From Aspidiotus rigidus (lineage: Eukaryota > Arthropoda > Insecta > Hemiptera > Diaspididae): a stretch of DNA of 64,000 bases. Below are positions 12,064 to 24,222 of the stretch, piece by piece (within the stretch, counting starts at the first letter, position 1; every line of letters begins with the position of its first letter). The position numbers and the translations under genes are program-made. The stretch lies in contig JAVHKY010000052.1 in NCBI GenBank assembly GCA_035079385.1, positions 12,028,001-12,092,000 on the forward strand, in the 5' to 3' direction. The notes beneath the pieces are model-generated. The model did no database searches and had not been told where the DNA came from. It saw only the letters and a list, made by a program, of their open reading frames with translations.

Positions 12064-12260
12064 TGTTGAGGTATGTACTAGGTACAGTATCTCCACTCTC
12101 TACACGCCTCCGCCAAACCTAGATAGACCTAGAAACATATGGCCAGCAAGAACTCTTAGACCATTAGACATAATGAGACTTCTCGACTATTCTCTTTATT
12201 CGATTTATTACTAGTTGAAAAGGAATGGCGGATACGTCTCTTAGTCTCATTACTGTCACA
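12064..12260 (+). repeat. 3' LTR of copia element
   Basis: A 197-bp match to the 5' LTR, preceded by the purine tract GTGGGAGGGGG and followed by the target duplication CAGTC. Confidence 0.93.
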
Positions 12261-12265
12261 CAGTC

Positions 12266-12607
12266 ACTATTCAGAACAAAAAACGCTCACTTTCTTGCGC
12301 AAAAATATGAACGAAATGACAGCTTTTTGTACAACTAACCTAAAAAAATATTTCTTCTTCATCGGCTCCGCGCATTAGGGAAAAAAGGTACTACACCACT
12401 AAAAACCTAAGCGCGGGTAATTATATTATTACGTTAGATTAGCTTTAAAATTAAAAGAATTAATGTAAAAGTTGCGTCGATCTCAGCTGTTATCGTATAT
12501 GATCGTAGGTCTTCGTCGATTCGTCGTCGCATCAATGGAACAGAGAGGAGTCAGAGTTGTCTCCTTCGACCGTCTTATGCTCTGAAACAAGAAAATTTGT
12601 GCGACAA
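12266..12607. other. no gene recognised
   Basis: This sequence continues the DNA that flanked the recombinase gene before the copia insertion. No convincing frame or motif is visible. Confidence 0.4.
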
Positions 12608-13386
12608 TCATTCGGAATTAACTTTATGTAATGTTTCCTGAACAAATTTTTCAAATTTAAGACTGCCCAATGCTTTTGTGAGGCCGTCTGCCAGTTGTTC
12701 ATTAGTGCCTATCCATTTAATTATTAGGTTTTTCTTCGATACCTCTAAACCTACATAATGATAACATAATTTTACAATATGTTTTAAAGCTTGTGAGTTG
12801 TCCGACTGCGCAATCTTCATTGCAGCCGTATTATCTTCGAATAAGATTGGCATTAATTCGTACTTTGTTAATAGACTAAATCGCCGTGACGTCATTCATG
12901 AACATTTACTGATAACAGGAATCGAGAGAATGCGATAGTATACTGTATCAGTTCAAAGTAGGATATCGATTCCCATAAGAATACACAGGGATCATTTCGA
13001 TCATACGCTCAAATTAAAAAATTGGAAATAAGTAAGCAATTACGTGTTTATATTTACAATCAGGAAGTTCTCATGTCTTTGAAAATGTACCTGCGGTTCT
13101 TAACTTATTTCTTGTTTTCAAATCTGAACGTAAGATCGAAACGTTCCCGTGTATTTCTTATGGAGCATTTTTTTTGTTTTGAACTTACGCGTAAGTTGGG
13201 GTAATTCATTGCGGAGCAAACATCGCCTTGTTATCAGTGAATGTCCGTGAATGACGTCACGGCAATTTAGTCTATCTCCTACACATTTCTTTTATGCAAA
13301 TTAATTCCTTACAAGCTAGTGACATGGGTATAAATTCTGCCTCCGCAGTACTTAAGGCGACATGTGTCGAATATTCTCACAGAACG
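12608..13386 (-). pseudogene. copia RNase H C-terminal fragment
   Basis: On the minus strand, 13386-13275 reads HVALSTAEAEFIPMSLACKE, and after a MITE 12873-12608 reads LMPILFEDNTAAMKIAQ and then GTNEQLADGLTK. These are the RNase H and C-terminal tail of a copia polyprotein. The ATG visible at 12895 lies in the MITE and is spurious. No LTR or other part of this copy was found alongside it. Confidence 0.85.
12874..13272. mobile_element. MITE inside copia fragment
   Basis: Inverted ends GACTAAATCGCCGTGACGTC on the left and the near reverse complement on the right, flanked by TA, with a 399-bp body. It separates two adjoining parts of the RNase H fragment. The open frame at 13022-13204 lies inside it and is not a gene. 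Confidence 0.78.
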
Positions 13387-14515
13387 TCGTGCCCTGGTCG
13401 TGCCGAGTTGACGACTAGGTCGATAGAATCTATCGAGAGTCGTTAATTCCGAGGAGAAATCCGACAAGCACGAGAGCGCACCGATAGAGTGGCTTACGGG
13501 CTGCGCCGCTTACTTACTTAGATGACCGTTTTTCCGCGCGAAGTTCAAACAGGTACAAACACATCACATACCAAATAAAGATCCTTTATTTTAAAAAAAG
13601 GAAAAAATGTAAACCTAAATAAGATTTAATTTTCTTCTTTCTCTTCGGAAGACTTTCCCTTCTTCTCGTCTTCGTTCTTCTTATCTAACGGCAGAAAAAA
13701 TAGAATTCTACCGTTAGTCCTTAGGAGTTAGGTAGAAATTAAGAGGAAAAATATTATTCGGTTTAAGGAGGGCGCGAAGCAATTTCGCGACCCTTGTACA
13801 GAACTCATCGCGAGCAAACAAGCGACGAGTCAATCTCGAAGAGGGTTTAATAGCGTCTGACCCAATGACCCACTCATGAAAAAGAATGAGTTAGATACGA
13901 GAGACTGACCAACGATCAATCCAGTAAGAGGCATACCTGGAGAAAGTCCCGCTTAAGGACAATCTGTCGGTTACCGGTTTAGAATTGCAGCAGAAATTCT
14001 TCCAGAGGAGAAATGAAATTCTCCAAGTGCGTAGAATGGTAGATAATCTGAAGAGAATATCGATAGATAATCGCGATAATAATATAGTAAAGGCTACACT
14101 AACCTCATTATTCTCCTCGGCCATAATCACGGAGAGAGCACAACACAAGTAAGGTTGAATGCGAAAATTTTATATTTTATTACACGAAATGAACAATAAG
14201 AGCGTAAATGCAAATGCAAATTTATGAACGTATCAATGCAGATTTGTGCACGTATGAGGAAAATGCGCATGAATATAAAATGCGCAGTTATGCGTGAGTA
14301 ATAATTGTCTATCCGGTGCCGCTGCTGCCGGCCTATACCATCATCAGATAAGGTAAAGGTGATGACGTGAGGCGCGGGTCTGCGGTAGCGTCGGGAAGAC
14401 ACGGACTCGGTGCCGGGGAATTTTCGACAACATGTGACTGTTTCTTTGTTCGCCAAAATATTATGTCATCGAATAACTGTCTGAATTATTTTCTCTTACT
14501 CGCCAATCTACCCAA
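13387..14515. other. mostly unassigned; one open stretch at 13930-14149
   Basis: A plus-strand stretch from about 13930 to 14149 reads without stops for about 72 codons (for example GLELQQKFFQRRNEILQ), ends near a GTAAGG sequence and is charged and helical. It has no recognised family and no clear start. A small palindrome TCGATAGAATCTATCGA lies near 13432. The rest holds nothing I can assign. Confidence 0.3.
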
Positions 14516-14944
14516 GATGATTGGGCTCTTCAATATCATAATTCTTTCAATAATCCGAACTCACAATACTTACTCATCCAACCGCAATTACCATCATTCC
14601 CATGGTACAAACAATTCAATAATTTTCAACGCTCCTACATAATAAAACTAAGTCGCCTTCGTTTTGGTCACATCCGACTTCCTTACCATCTAAAAAGAAT
14701 AAATGTTAGGGATTCTGATCTATGTCCTTTCCATATAGATTCGCCTACTCGAGCAGACGCAAATCATATTTTCTTTGAATGTTCAGAACTAAAAACCTTT
14801 AGAAAGACATTATATTCCGAAATTTTAAAATTACGAATTCCCACACCCCTGAGAGCTATAGACCTTCTTTCTACTGATAACGACGATATCTTTCCTCACA
14901 TTAAAAAATTCTTGTCACAATTGCCTGAACATATATCAATCTAA
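14516..14944 (+). pseudogene. LINE (non-LTR retrotransposon) ORF2 C-terminal tail
   Basis: A reading frame without its own start runs from about 14516 (DDWALQYHNSF) to the stop at 14942-14944. It includes LSRLRFGHIRLPYHLKR and a zinc-like CPFH...ADANHIFFECSEL segment. This Leu/Arg-rich helix followed by C-H-C spacing is the typical end of Jockey/I/R1-type ORF2 proteins. Reverse transcriptase is absent, as expected for a 5'-truncated copy. Poly-T and AT-rich sequence follows at 14990-15160. Confidence 0.72.
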
Positions 14945-15204
14945 ATCTACAACGAGGTAAGGCCTAGAAGCCATCCTCTATTCCAACCTTTTTTTTTTTT
15001 TTTTTTTTTGTTACTATTATTCTTTTAACTATTATTTTAATTTTAATTTTCCATTGCAAATTATTATGTATTATTATTTTTAATACTTAATTATCTCTTT
15101 ATTACTGTCTCTAGTTTGATAATTTTGTCCTTTTTTTTTTTTTTTTTTTTTTCTTTTTTTTTGTGATTTAGTAGCAATAAATATGGTTGGATTGTAAAAA
15201 AAAA
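14945..15204. other. AT-rich, homopolymer-rich junction
   Basis: Two T-runs of about 20 bases and AT-rich sequence separate the LINE tail from the broken copia copy on the other strand. The T-runs make the open frame of that copia copy run on into a lysine-rich nonsense tail. Confidence 0.5.
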
Positions 15205-16618
15205 CTTCATCAACATGCCACTAGTTGACTTTCCTTCCTCATCGCTTACACCCAAGGATGCATCGGCATAACACTCTAAATTTTCTCCTCGCCCGGTGTA
15301 TCTCAGGCCTAAATTACTTGTTCCTTTTAGGTATCTAAAAACTCTTTTTACTTTTCTCCAGTCATCTTCGGTATAATTATTTTGTTTCTTACTCAAGGCA
15401 TTTGTGGCATAGGCTATGTCTGGTCTCGTTCCATTGCTTAAATAGAGCAGGCTTCCTACAGCTTCTCTGTAGGGTATATCTTCGATTTTAATTTTTGCAG
15501 TATCGTCTTCGTAACTGCTTATTGCTTTATTTTCATCTTTGTTGCTCTTCTTGTTTCCTTGGTATGTTATCATTGGCGTACTTACTGGTTTGCTCCCTTC
15601 CATTCCAAACCTCTTCAACATCTTTTCAATAAATTTCTTTTGATGTAAGTACATTACTCCTTTTCCGAAGTTTCTTTCAATTTCTATTCCCAAGAATTTC
15701 TTGGGGCTGCCTAAGATCTTTATTTCAAACTCTTTCTCTAAATGTTGTCTAACCTCTCTCATTTTCCTTTTATGATTTCCAGTGATTAAAATGTCATCCA
15801 CGTATAAAAGTAAGATTACGAATTGCTTTTCTTTACACCATATAAATAAACATGGTTGAAATGGATAAATTGTGAATTTTATTTTCAATAATACGTCTCT
15901 AAATGTTTCATACCATCTTCGACTGCTAACTTTTAGTCCATACATCGACTTCAACAATTTACATACGTGAGTCTTTCTCAAGTTCTCAAAATTTTTATAT
16001 CCTTCAGGGATTTACATGTACACAATCTTGTCTAAAGAAGAGTTTAAGAATGCACCTGTGACATCGTATTGCTCTATTTCGAGCCTAAACTTGTTCGCTA
16101 CTACCAGCAGAAATCTCACATCAGTTAATCTGGCTACAGGTGTATACGTATCCATTAATGAGTATTTATTTGGGTCCGCAAAACCACGGATTACGGCTCT
16201 CGCTTTAAATCTAACGCCGTTTAGCTCGTCTTTTCTCTTGAACACCCATTTTGATATTAAAACTCGCTCATTACCAATTTCTTGCTTGTTTACTAACGTC
16301 CATGTACAATTTCTATCAAGAGCGTCAATTTTAGTTTTAATTGCTTTCAACCATTCGATCCTATCTTCACTTTGAATAGCTTCTTGGTATGTAATGGGTT
16401 CATTGTCCCCACTCTCACTTTCTCCTTCATTCATCATAAAAATGCAGCGCGTATTCTATTTCATCCCTTTCAAATGGTTCGTTCGTTGAACACGCATCAT
16501 ATAACAGGTTAAAATTGCTTCGTATATCGTGCATGCTACTCGTCGCGTTTGTTGCACTCGTTTCGTCGTTTTTAAACCACCATTCCCTCTCTTCCTCGGT
16601 TAAATGTGGGTCATTCAT
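15205..16618 (-). pseudogene. copia reverse transcriptase, RNase H truncated
   Basis: Read on the minus strand. An acidic linker (16618-16430) is followed by SEDRIEWLKAIKTKIDALDR and YDVTGAFLNSSLDKIVYM (16437-16012). A frame break comes next, then YGLKVSSRRWY, LLYVDDILITG, FLGIEIER and YLKGTSNLGLRY (15981-15205). RNase H stops after the KSTSG motif, where unrelated T/A-rich DNA begins. The catalytic YVDD is intact, but the copy is dead because it lacks the RNase H end, LTRs and frame continuity. Confidence 0.85.
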
Positions 16619-16640
16619 AACTGTGTCGCTACCCTTCTTT

Positions 16641-17673
16641 CTATATAGGTGTCCGTATGTTCGATTTCCATATTTTTCCTGTTCGAGGCTCTATGACACT
16701 GTACAAATTGCTATTGCATCTTACTAAGAAGCCTTCTACTGCATTTTCTGAGGGACCAACTTTTCCTGTCGCTCCTGGTTTTAATACGTAACATAAACTA
16801 CCAAAACGTCTGAAGTATTTCACTGTCAAACGCCTATTAAGTAGTAACTCGTACGGAATCTGATTGTTAATTGATTTATGAGGCGTATTGTTATAAACTT
16901 TAAGGACAAATTGTAGAGCAAATCCCCACATACATAGTGGAAAACCAGAATTAAATAATAGACATTTTATCTTAGTTTTATGTTCTAAATTGAATCTCTG
17001 GACAGTCGAGTTCAAGTTTGGCGTCGCAGGCGGCGCGACGTCATACATGATACTCTCTTTTGCTGTTACACTTTTTATGGCGTCGGTCAAATACTCCCTT
17101 CCACCATCAAGTCTCAATTCTAAGATCTTTACCTCCTGTCCTAGTTTTGTTCGTGAATCTCTCAACATTAATTCTAAGGCAAGATGTACCTGAGTTTTAT
17201 CGAAGATAGCATAAGCCCAAGCGTATCGCGTAAAATCATCTATGAAAGTTACTATGTACTTATTACCATATTTCCAAGTTGGAGGCGTGATGGGTCCTAT
17301 AAGATCTGTGTGTACCAGAGCTAATGCTTTTGTCCTTCTTTCACGTTCAGTATTACATGGTTCTCGTCTTATTTTACTTATCTTACACACCTCACAATCC
17401 ATAATCTCATTGCCAAATTTAACTCCCTTCAGTTCTTTTATAGTTTTCGCTGCTTCCTGTAGACCTTGTTTCGAGATATGATTTAATCTGTAGTGCCATA
17501 ACATAGGTATATTATCTCTTAAACTTTCTACTCTTTCTTTGTCTAGCTCCACCAAATCTCTTATTTTCATTTCACTCACTGTATTGAGATATTTATGCAA
17601 ATCATCTGCGCTTTTTATATCTTTGTATGTAAGTTCTTGTGGCTCTTCATTTGCATAATCATGATCGCCCCTT
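16641..17673 (-). pseudogene. copia pre-integrase and integrase
   Basis: Contains LWHYRLNHISKQGL and the CEVCK element of the pre-integrase zinc region, then LVHTDLIGP (first Asp), RLDGGREYL (second Asp) and STVQRFN. The usual catalytic Glu of the AERxN-like box is Gln here, so this integrase is probably inactive. The open frame extends to 17723, but its first residues are antisense to the Gypsy LTR, so the copia part begins at about 17673, directly abutting that LTR. Confidence 0.85.
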
Positions 17674-17825
17674 ATAGTATACTTGTGTGCTGTAGGCTGC
17701 ATCCTGCACGCATACCTTATCATTTCTATGTATGTATGTAACTTGGTTCCATGATTACATCAGTCTATTTTGGATCATCAATCAAGTCTTACATTTTCTT
17801 TCATTAATTGAGCGAATATATAACA
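17672..17825 (+). repeat. 5' LTR of Gypsy element, 5' end probably lost
   Basis: Matches 48835-48988 closely (a few substitutions, e.g. TTTTGGATCATC versus TTTTCGATCGTC). It ends in ATATAACA. Compared with the 3' copy it lacks a few bases at its start. Confidence 0.85.
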
Positions 17826-17828
17826 ATT

Positions 17829-17846
17829 TGGCGACGAGGATCGGAT
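17829..17846 (+). promoter_or_regulatory. primer binding site of Gypsy element
   Basis: TGGCGACGAGGATCGG follows the LTR after three bases. A TGG start is expected for pairing with a tRNA CCA end. Confidence 0.6.
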
Positions 17847-17965
17847 AAAAATAAAAACTGTTCTTTTAAAATGCGCGAACAAAATTTTGAAACGTGAACT
17901 ATGATAATGCGTTTCCGTGCGTTCAAAAATTCGCCTATTTTTGAGTCAACCTGCTGAGCTGAAGG

Positions 17966-19003
17966 ATGGATCCAGCTCAATTCCAGGAAGTGCTTCATTC
18001 ACTTCAAACCAGTCAACAAGAGTTTATTGGGAATCTACTCCGAGGACTGCCAGCTTTGCAAGTAAATGCAAACCCGAACGGTAATTGTCAAAATCCTTCT
18101 CTTTATAATTTACAACCGTTTGAAAACTTCGATTTGTCTAGAGAAAAGTTTCAATGCTATATTGAACGTTTTGAGAACTACCTCTCAATGAAGAATGTAA
18201 CTGATAATGCGAAGAAGGCGCAGTTGCTGTGTGTTTTAATTGGTTCTGCGCATTATAACGCCCTAAAAGCATTTTTAGGTCCAGCAAAACCAGTCAAAAA
18301 TTTGGAAATTGATGAGCTTATCAAGAATTTTCAAGAACTCCTAACTCCGCATCAAAGTGTGATAGTAGCTCAGCATTGATTCCTGTCCATTCAGCAATCC
18401 GAAAGTCAAAATATTGCTCAATTTGTTACTGCTCTACAACAGAATATTACTGAGTGCGAATTTGTAGTAACCTGTGATTGTGGTGAAAAAGTATCAGCTG
18501 CAGATTTATTCTTACGGACTCAATTCATTTGTGGGTTGAAAGAACCGTGGCTCCGTCGATTAGTATTGCAATCAAAGTCAACAAAGTTTGATGATCTGGT
18601 AACAGAAGCTATTGCATTAGAAGCATCAAAAATTAGTTCCCAAGAAGTTCAACTCCAGAACAAGCCAGTTACTAACAATATTCACTCCGTGGCTCACAGT
18701 AAAGAAAAATCTCGACCATTGTCAAACAATAATTTGAAAAATTCAAGCCTGAAAGCTGTTGGGAAAGATTCACATGTTAAAATCTCGCACAAACCGCAGC
18801 CTCAAAAGTCAAATTCAAAAGTTAGCTTCAAGTCATTGAATATTGATAACCTATGTATAGGTTGTGGCTATGAAAATCATAAAATTGAAAATTGCCGGCA
18901 CCCTAAAGAAAAGTTTACATGCAAGGAATGCAATAAAGTGGGTCATGTGAGTTTGTATTTCAACGCTTTTGGCAGGAAAGAATCAACAAGCCAAGAAAGG
19001 TAA
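17966..19003 (+). pseudogene. gag: Gypsy gag with one in-frame stop
   Basis: The frame starts MDPAQFQEVLHSLQ and includes the capsid-like FENFDLSREKFQCYIERFENY. An in-frame TGA at 18377-18379 breaks it. It continues to a zinc knuckle pair: CIGCGYENHKIENC is intact in spacing, while CKECNKVGHVSLYF has lost its last Cys. Gag packages the RNA. The stop and the damaged knuckle suggest decay. Confidence 0.85.
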
Positions 19004-21038
19004 TGACTCACACTTAGTCCATGATAGTGATTCTGATAGTTTTATTACTGATATTTGTCAAATAGAAGGAAAAGAGAAAATTTACATTCCAATCAAAGTT
19101 AACGGTATTAAAATTTCACTTGAATGTGATACTGCATGCGGTAAAACTATCATATCAATAAATGACTATCAAAAGCACGGATTCAAGAAACATGAAATTC
19201 GTCAAGATGAAAAAGCACTATTTCGTGATTTTCAGGGACATGTATTCAAGGCTATTGGATACATTAATGCCAGAGTTGAATATAAAGAGCGCAGTATAGT
19301 TGGAAAAATGTGGATTACTGATCGTTCAAAATCATCAGTAATTGGTAGAGATTGGCTCTTTCCATTGAAAATTGTTCAAATTGATTCAGTCAACCAAGTT
19401 GAAGAAATTCAAGAATCAGATCGCAAAGCTCGTGTATCAAAACTCGTGAAAGATTTTCCAAAAGTTTTTAGTTCAAAAATTGGAAAGATTCCAGATTATA
19501 TTATCAGTTATCAACTGAAAGAAGGCGCAAAACCTGTGTATAAATCACCAGGTCGTCCACCATTTGCATTACTGCCAGCTATCAATAGATGTATTGATAA
19601 CCTTATCCAGGAAGGTATTTTTGAAAAAATTGATATCTCTGAATGGGGTACGCCAGCAATTTATATTGAAAAGCCTGATAAATCCGTTCGATTATGTGGT
19701 AATTATAAAATCACACTCAATAGCCAGTTAAAAGATGTTTGTCATCCAATGCCGACAATTGAAGAAGTTTTCTCAAAAATGGAAAATGGATGTTATTTTT
19801 GTAAAATTGACCTAAAAGAGGCATATCTTCACCTTGAAGTAGATAGAGAATTGGCAAAAATGCAAGCAATTACAACCCATCGAGGAACATTCCTTGTAAA
19901 GCGGCTATACTATGGTTCAAAAGTAGCGCCAGGATATTTCCATGAAATTATGGATCAATTGGTAAAAGATTTACCCGGCACTATCGCATACTTTGATGAT
20001 ATTGCAGTTCAAGGAAAGAGTATTGACGAATGTGAAAATCGAGTACGCGTATTACTGTCGCAATTACAGAAGTATAATCTCCGTGTCAATATGAAGAAAT
20101 GTAAATTCTTTGTGACCAGTATCAAATACCTAGGTCATGTGACAGTGAAGGTCTCCAGAAATCTCCAGAAAAAGAGTCAGAAATCATCAATATTCCACAA
20201 CCTACCAATGTCAAGGAAGTCCGTCAACTTTTGGGTCTTGTCAACTATTATCACTCTTTTATTCCAAATGCTGCTCAACTATTAGCACCTATCTATCAAC
20301 TACTCCGGCAATCTAATAAAAATTTCAATTGGACTGAAGCATGTTCAAAGGCCCTAGAATCTGTGAAGAAGATCATTGCCAGTGAAAAGGTTCTTACGCC
20401 ATATCAGCCTGATCTTCCACTGTTATTAGCCACTGATGCAAGTCCGTATGGCATTTCAGCAATATTATCACATTGTTTTCCAGATGGCACTGAACGTCCT
20501 ATTGCCTTTCAATCACAAACACTAACTGAAAGTGAATGTAAATACTCCCAACTGGACCGTGAGGCCTTAGCAGTTTATTGGGGAGCAAAGAAGTGCTACC
20601 AATACATCTATGGTCGTTTTTTTACATTCCAAGTTGACAATAAACCTATGAAGCATATTTTTGAACCTTCAAAGGAATTGCCTGCATTTTGTTCATCAAG
20701 GCTCGAGCGATATGCCATGTTCCTATCGCAATTCAACTATAAAATTGAACACCGGAAGGCTAATGCTGATTTTTGCTCACGTTTTCCGTCAACAATAATA
20801 CCAGTCAATGTTGTTGATGAATGTTTCTACCTACAAAATGAACGTATAAAAACAATGCACAGAACGTCAAATTTCTCACTTGAGAAACTCCAAGAAGCAA
20901 CCAGTAAAGATGAAGAACTGATGAAACTGTACCAATCACTAGAATCAGGTATTGAATCCAACTCAGAATTTTCTCTTCATGATGGAATTATCTGCAGAGG
21001 TGTCCGTGTCTATATCCCAAAGTCTTTACGTCAAGAAA
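18969..21038 (+). pseudogene. pol: Gypsy protease, reverse transcriptase and RNase H
   Basis: The first frame (18969-20285) overlaps gag. It has a retropepsin-like LECDTACGKTIIS, then RT motifs IDLKEAYLHLE and TIAYFDDIAVQG (the FDD active site) and KYLGHV. A frameshift near 20150-20230 moves the reading to a second frame: GLVNYYHSFIPNAAQ, LLLATDASPYGISAIL (RNase H Asp), SQLDREALAVYW and FTFQVDNKPMKHIF. The coding sequence is cut at the AGAAA target site at 21034-21038. The open frame that continues to 21088 is in the inserted LTR. Confidence 0.88.
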
Positions 21039-21330
21039 TGTCGGAATATAGATTAATTAATAAAACACACTCAATAGAATTTATATAATTAACCTTTCAT
21101 ATGACAAAAACATTTATAACATCGTATAAATCCAAAACGTACAGAACAACAACTGTTTTACTGGTAGGGTAAAGTTGGAACAGCTTACAAGGTTTACGTA
21201 TAAAAACAACTACACACAAAACGAGTATCGATCAGGATAAACAGCACTAAGAGTAGATACAGCAGTCAGCCTTAAGCCATACACCAGAGTGGACTAACAT
21301 AGGTAACGCACTCAACTCACAATTCTGACA
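21039..21330 (-). repeat. 3' LTR of composite copia element
   Basis: Read on the minus strand it starts TGTCAGAATTGTGAG and ends TATTCCGACA. Positions 21145-21330 match 47335-47520 almost base for base. The polypurine tract lies just outside it at about 21331-21345 (GCCGCGGAGGGAG on the minus strand). Confidence 0.82.
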
Positions 21331-21783
21331 CTCCCTCCGCGGCTACCTATCTTAGATCACGCATCATCTCTTCGAACAATAATAATCGCTACAAATTTGT
21401 TGGCTCTAATCTCCATGATTTTCATACCAAACATTCCAAATTCGATTCTTCAATATTTCTCAGATCGCATGTCAACTGGTTTTCAAAAGTCGCACGATAA
21501 GATACCTATCTCATTTCAATTTAATAGACCGCAAGCTGATTACATAAATTGATATTTCTTACAAAATAACACATAATGTCGACTAAAGACAATTAGTTTT
21601 TAATAAAGAACAATGAGAACAAATAAATTGAGAATCTCATACAGCAAAAAGATAAACTTAAGAATAAACATGACAAGAATATTCAATTAAGAACACAATA
21701 AGAGATTGTAGATTAACAATCGCATCTCAGTTTTGCAGTTAATTACACAAATATTTCGCCTTGTAGTCATCGCATCGCATTTA
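21331..21783. other. copia 3' untranslated region
   Basis: AT-rich sequence between the RNase H stop and the 3' LTR of unit A. It holds the polypurine tract next to the LTR and no other feature I can name. Confidence 0.6.
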
Positions 21784-23898
21784 TCACCTTATCCTATCGC
21801 ATCCCTTAATTCCATTGGTCTGAAACACAGTGAAATCACACATAATTAAATCTCTAAATTTACAGAACTCTGGTTTCGCTAACGGTTTGGTGAAAAAGTC
21901 ACCAAGTTGTTCCTTGGTACTTATCCATTGGATAGTCACATTATTATTTTTAACTTCGCTTCGCACATAATGATAATTAAGATTCACCAAGTGTCTCAAT
22001 GTTTGTGACTCTTCAGTCATCGCTATTATCTTCGAATAATTTTGGTTTCTCTAATTTTCCCATTAATTGTCGATTCAATTCCCTCACACTCGCTAGATCC
22101 TTACACGCAGCACTCATCGCTACAAACTCAGATTCTGCAGATGATAGGGCTACTTGACTTTGTTTAATCGACCTCCAGAAAATTAAGTCACCATGTATTA
22201 ATATCGCATACCCAGTAGTTGATTTTCCTTCTCGATCGTTCAATCCTAACGAAGCATCAGGATAACATTCAATTCCTTCCGCTTTACTTTGATAAATTAA
22301 TCCTAAGGTTGAGGTTCCTTTCAGGTATCTGAAAATCCTTTTAACAGCTGACCATTCAGCCGGACCAAAATCTACTTGTCTTCGACTTAAGTAACCTACA
22401 GCATAAGTGATATCAGGTCGTGAAGAATTCGAGATATATAACAGAGTTCCAATCGCATTTCTATACGGAATTTGATACTGATTAAATTTCGATTCATTTT
22501 CATTCGTAGTACAGCATTTTCTTGCTGCATCATTTGTAATCGTAGGAGTAGATACGTTCCTAGCTCTATCATCAATCCCAAATTTTTCGCATGCAAGTTG
22601 AATCATATTATTCTGGTGAATCATAACAGTTTTCCCTTTCCGATTTCTCACAATTTCCATTCCCAAGAATTTTTTCACTTCTCCCAGATCGTTAGTTTCG
22701 AATTCCTTATTCAAGTTCTCTTTAATTTCGTTCAGTTTTTCGATATTGTTGGTCGCAATCAAAATATCATCGACGTACACAATCAGAATCGCAAATTTAC
22801 CTTTCGCTTTCCAAGAATAAATACAAGGTTGAAAATCATATTGCTTAAATCTCATCCTTTTCATCGCTTCACTGAATCTCAAGTACCAACGCTTTGGGCT
22901 TACTTTTAGCCCGTATATTGCCTTATTCAATTCTAGGATATTATCGCGTTTGAAGTTCTCATCGGCGTTCAAGTATTCTCTCAATCCCTCGGGTACTTTC
23001 ATATAAACCTTCTTTTCAAGTTCTCCGTTAAGGAACGCAGTTTTCACGTCAAAGTGATTGAGTTCAAGCTCATACTTGTTCGCAATTGATAATAAAATCC
23101 TAAAATCAGCCATTCGCGCTACTGGGGCATACGTCTCATCAATGCCATCATCATGAAGATCAGTGAATCCTCGCGCTAATATTCTGCTCTTCCTTCGAAT
23201 TCCTGTCGCTTCGTCTTTGTTTTTCAATAACCATCTAGAAGTTACAATTGACGCACCTTTCGGCATCTCACTACGTTTAATTACTTTCCAAGTGTTACAC
23301 TTGGCATGGGAATCCAATTCATTATTTATCGATTTTCTCCACAATTCACTATCCTCACACGACATCGCCTGCTTATAAGTTTGAGGTTCAAACAATTTGT
23401 TATCAACTGTCTCAGTAAGCATCGCCATCGATTCATCTATATCTATCTCTTCAACATCAAATAATTTGTAATCTCCATCATCTTCGACAAATTGTTCTTG
23501 TTTATCAGCTGATCTTAGTCTCATTCTAAATCGCTCGTTCGTTTTCACAGGTTCAATATCAGCAAGATCTTTCTCAATTTCCTCATGTATTTCCTCTTCG
23601 CTCTCATCAGCTTTTGTTGATTCAACATCATTATCTAGATCCAGTTTTCTTCCTACTTCACAAGTGCACAAAAAAGGTTCCTCGAATGTAAGTTCGCTTT
23701 TATTGATGGTTGCATTTTTCCCAATCATATCTCCATACACTCTTCCTTCCTGACATCTAACTTTTCTCACAAGTAGAGTTCGTTTCAGTTCGGGACTAAA
23801 CACACAATAACCATATTTTAGTATTTCAACTACATACACCACTTTACCTGGTGACATGAATTTCGGATCGTTTTTAATCGCTAAACATGTACTCGCAA
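21784..23898 (-). pseudogene. pol: copia unit A, pol C-terminal part (RT, RNase H)
   Basis: From 23857 down: a charged linker, YKQAMSCEDSELWRKSINNE, DVKTAFLNGELEKKVYM, LIVYVDDILIATN, FLGMEIVRN, YLKGTSTLGLIY, YPDASLGLNDREGKST and ALSSAESEFVA. The frame ends at 22013 after LFEDN because about 17 bases are missing relative to unit B. Reading resumes in another frame at 22020 (MTEESQTLRHLVNL) and closes with STKEQLGDFFTKPL. The N-terminal part of the same protein lies beyond the polymerase element at 37460-40424. The two parts are in phase if that element and one CACATC copy are disregarded. Confidence 0.9.
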
Positions 23899-23904
23899 CA
23901 CATC

Positions 23905-24222
23905 AGTAGTAAGGTCCCCCCTTCGGTACACCTGTACCGAAAGGGTGACTGTGTGGAAAAAAAATATTTGGGAAAAAAAAAATTGAAAAAAAAATAATAA
24001 AAAAAAATTGAAAAAAAAATAAAATAAAAATAAAAAATAATTATATTATTTCAACCTTCGCCACGAGCCTAGAATTGTACCGAAAGGGGGACTGTATAAA
24101 AAAATAAAATAATAAAAAAAATTAAAAATTAAAAAAAAAATAAATAAAATAAAAAATAAATATATTTTTTTATATGTCAGTGTGAGTCTAGAACTGTACC
24201 GAAAGGGGGACTGAATGAAAAA
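23905..24222 (+). repeat. left terminal inverted repeat
   Basis: Matches the reverse complement of 37154-37453 nearly base for base apart from A/T-run lengths. Near its end a short palindrome (CTTCGGTACA CC TGTACCGAAG-like, 23920-23944) can form a hairpin. The repeat is otherwise A/T-rich with the subterminal motif at spaced intervals. Confidence 0.9.

Larger units (their letters stand above)
7077..12260 (+). mobile_element. Copia-type LTR retrotransposon, complete but decayed
   Basis: The 5184-bp element is flanked by the direct repeat CAGTC at 7072-7076 and 12261-12265, and its LTRs start TGTTGAGG and end TGTCACA. A copia-like primer site follows the 5' LTR and a purine tract (GTGGGAGGGGG) precedes the 3' LTR. 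Inside, gag, integrase, reverse transcriptase and RNase H follow in copia order. Stops, a frameshift and a missing protease region show that it is dead. The two LTRs differ by a 3-base indel and about four substitutions, so the insertion is moderately recent. Confidence 0.93.

Noticed and set aside
12895..12895. ATG at 12895 as the start of a copia protein
   Set aside because: It lies in the MITE end; the true RNase H sequence continues on the other side of the MITE.
14127..14456. 109-codon minus-strand frame
   Set aside because: Overlaps other frames, has no motif, and is not supported by neighbours.
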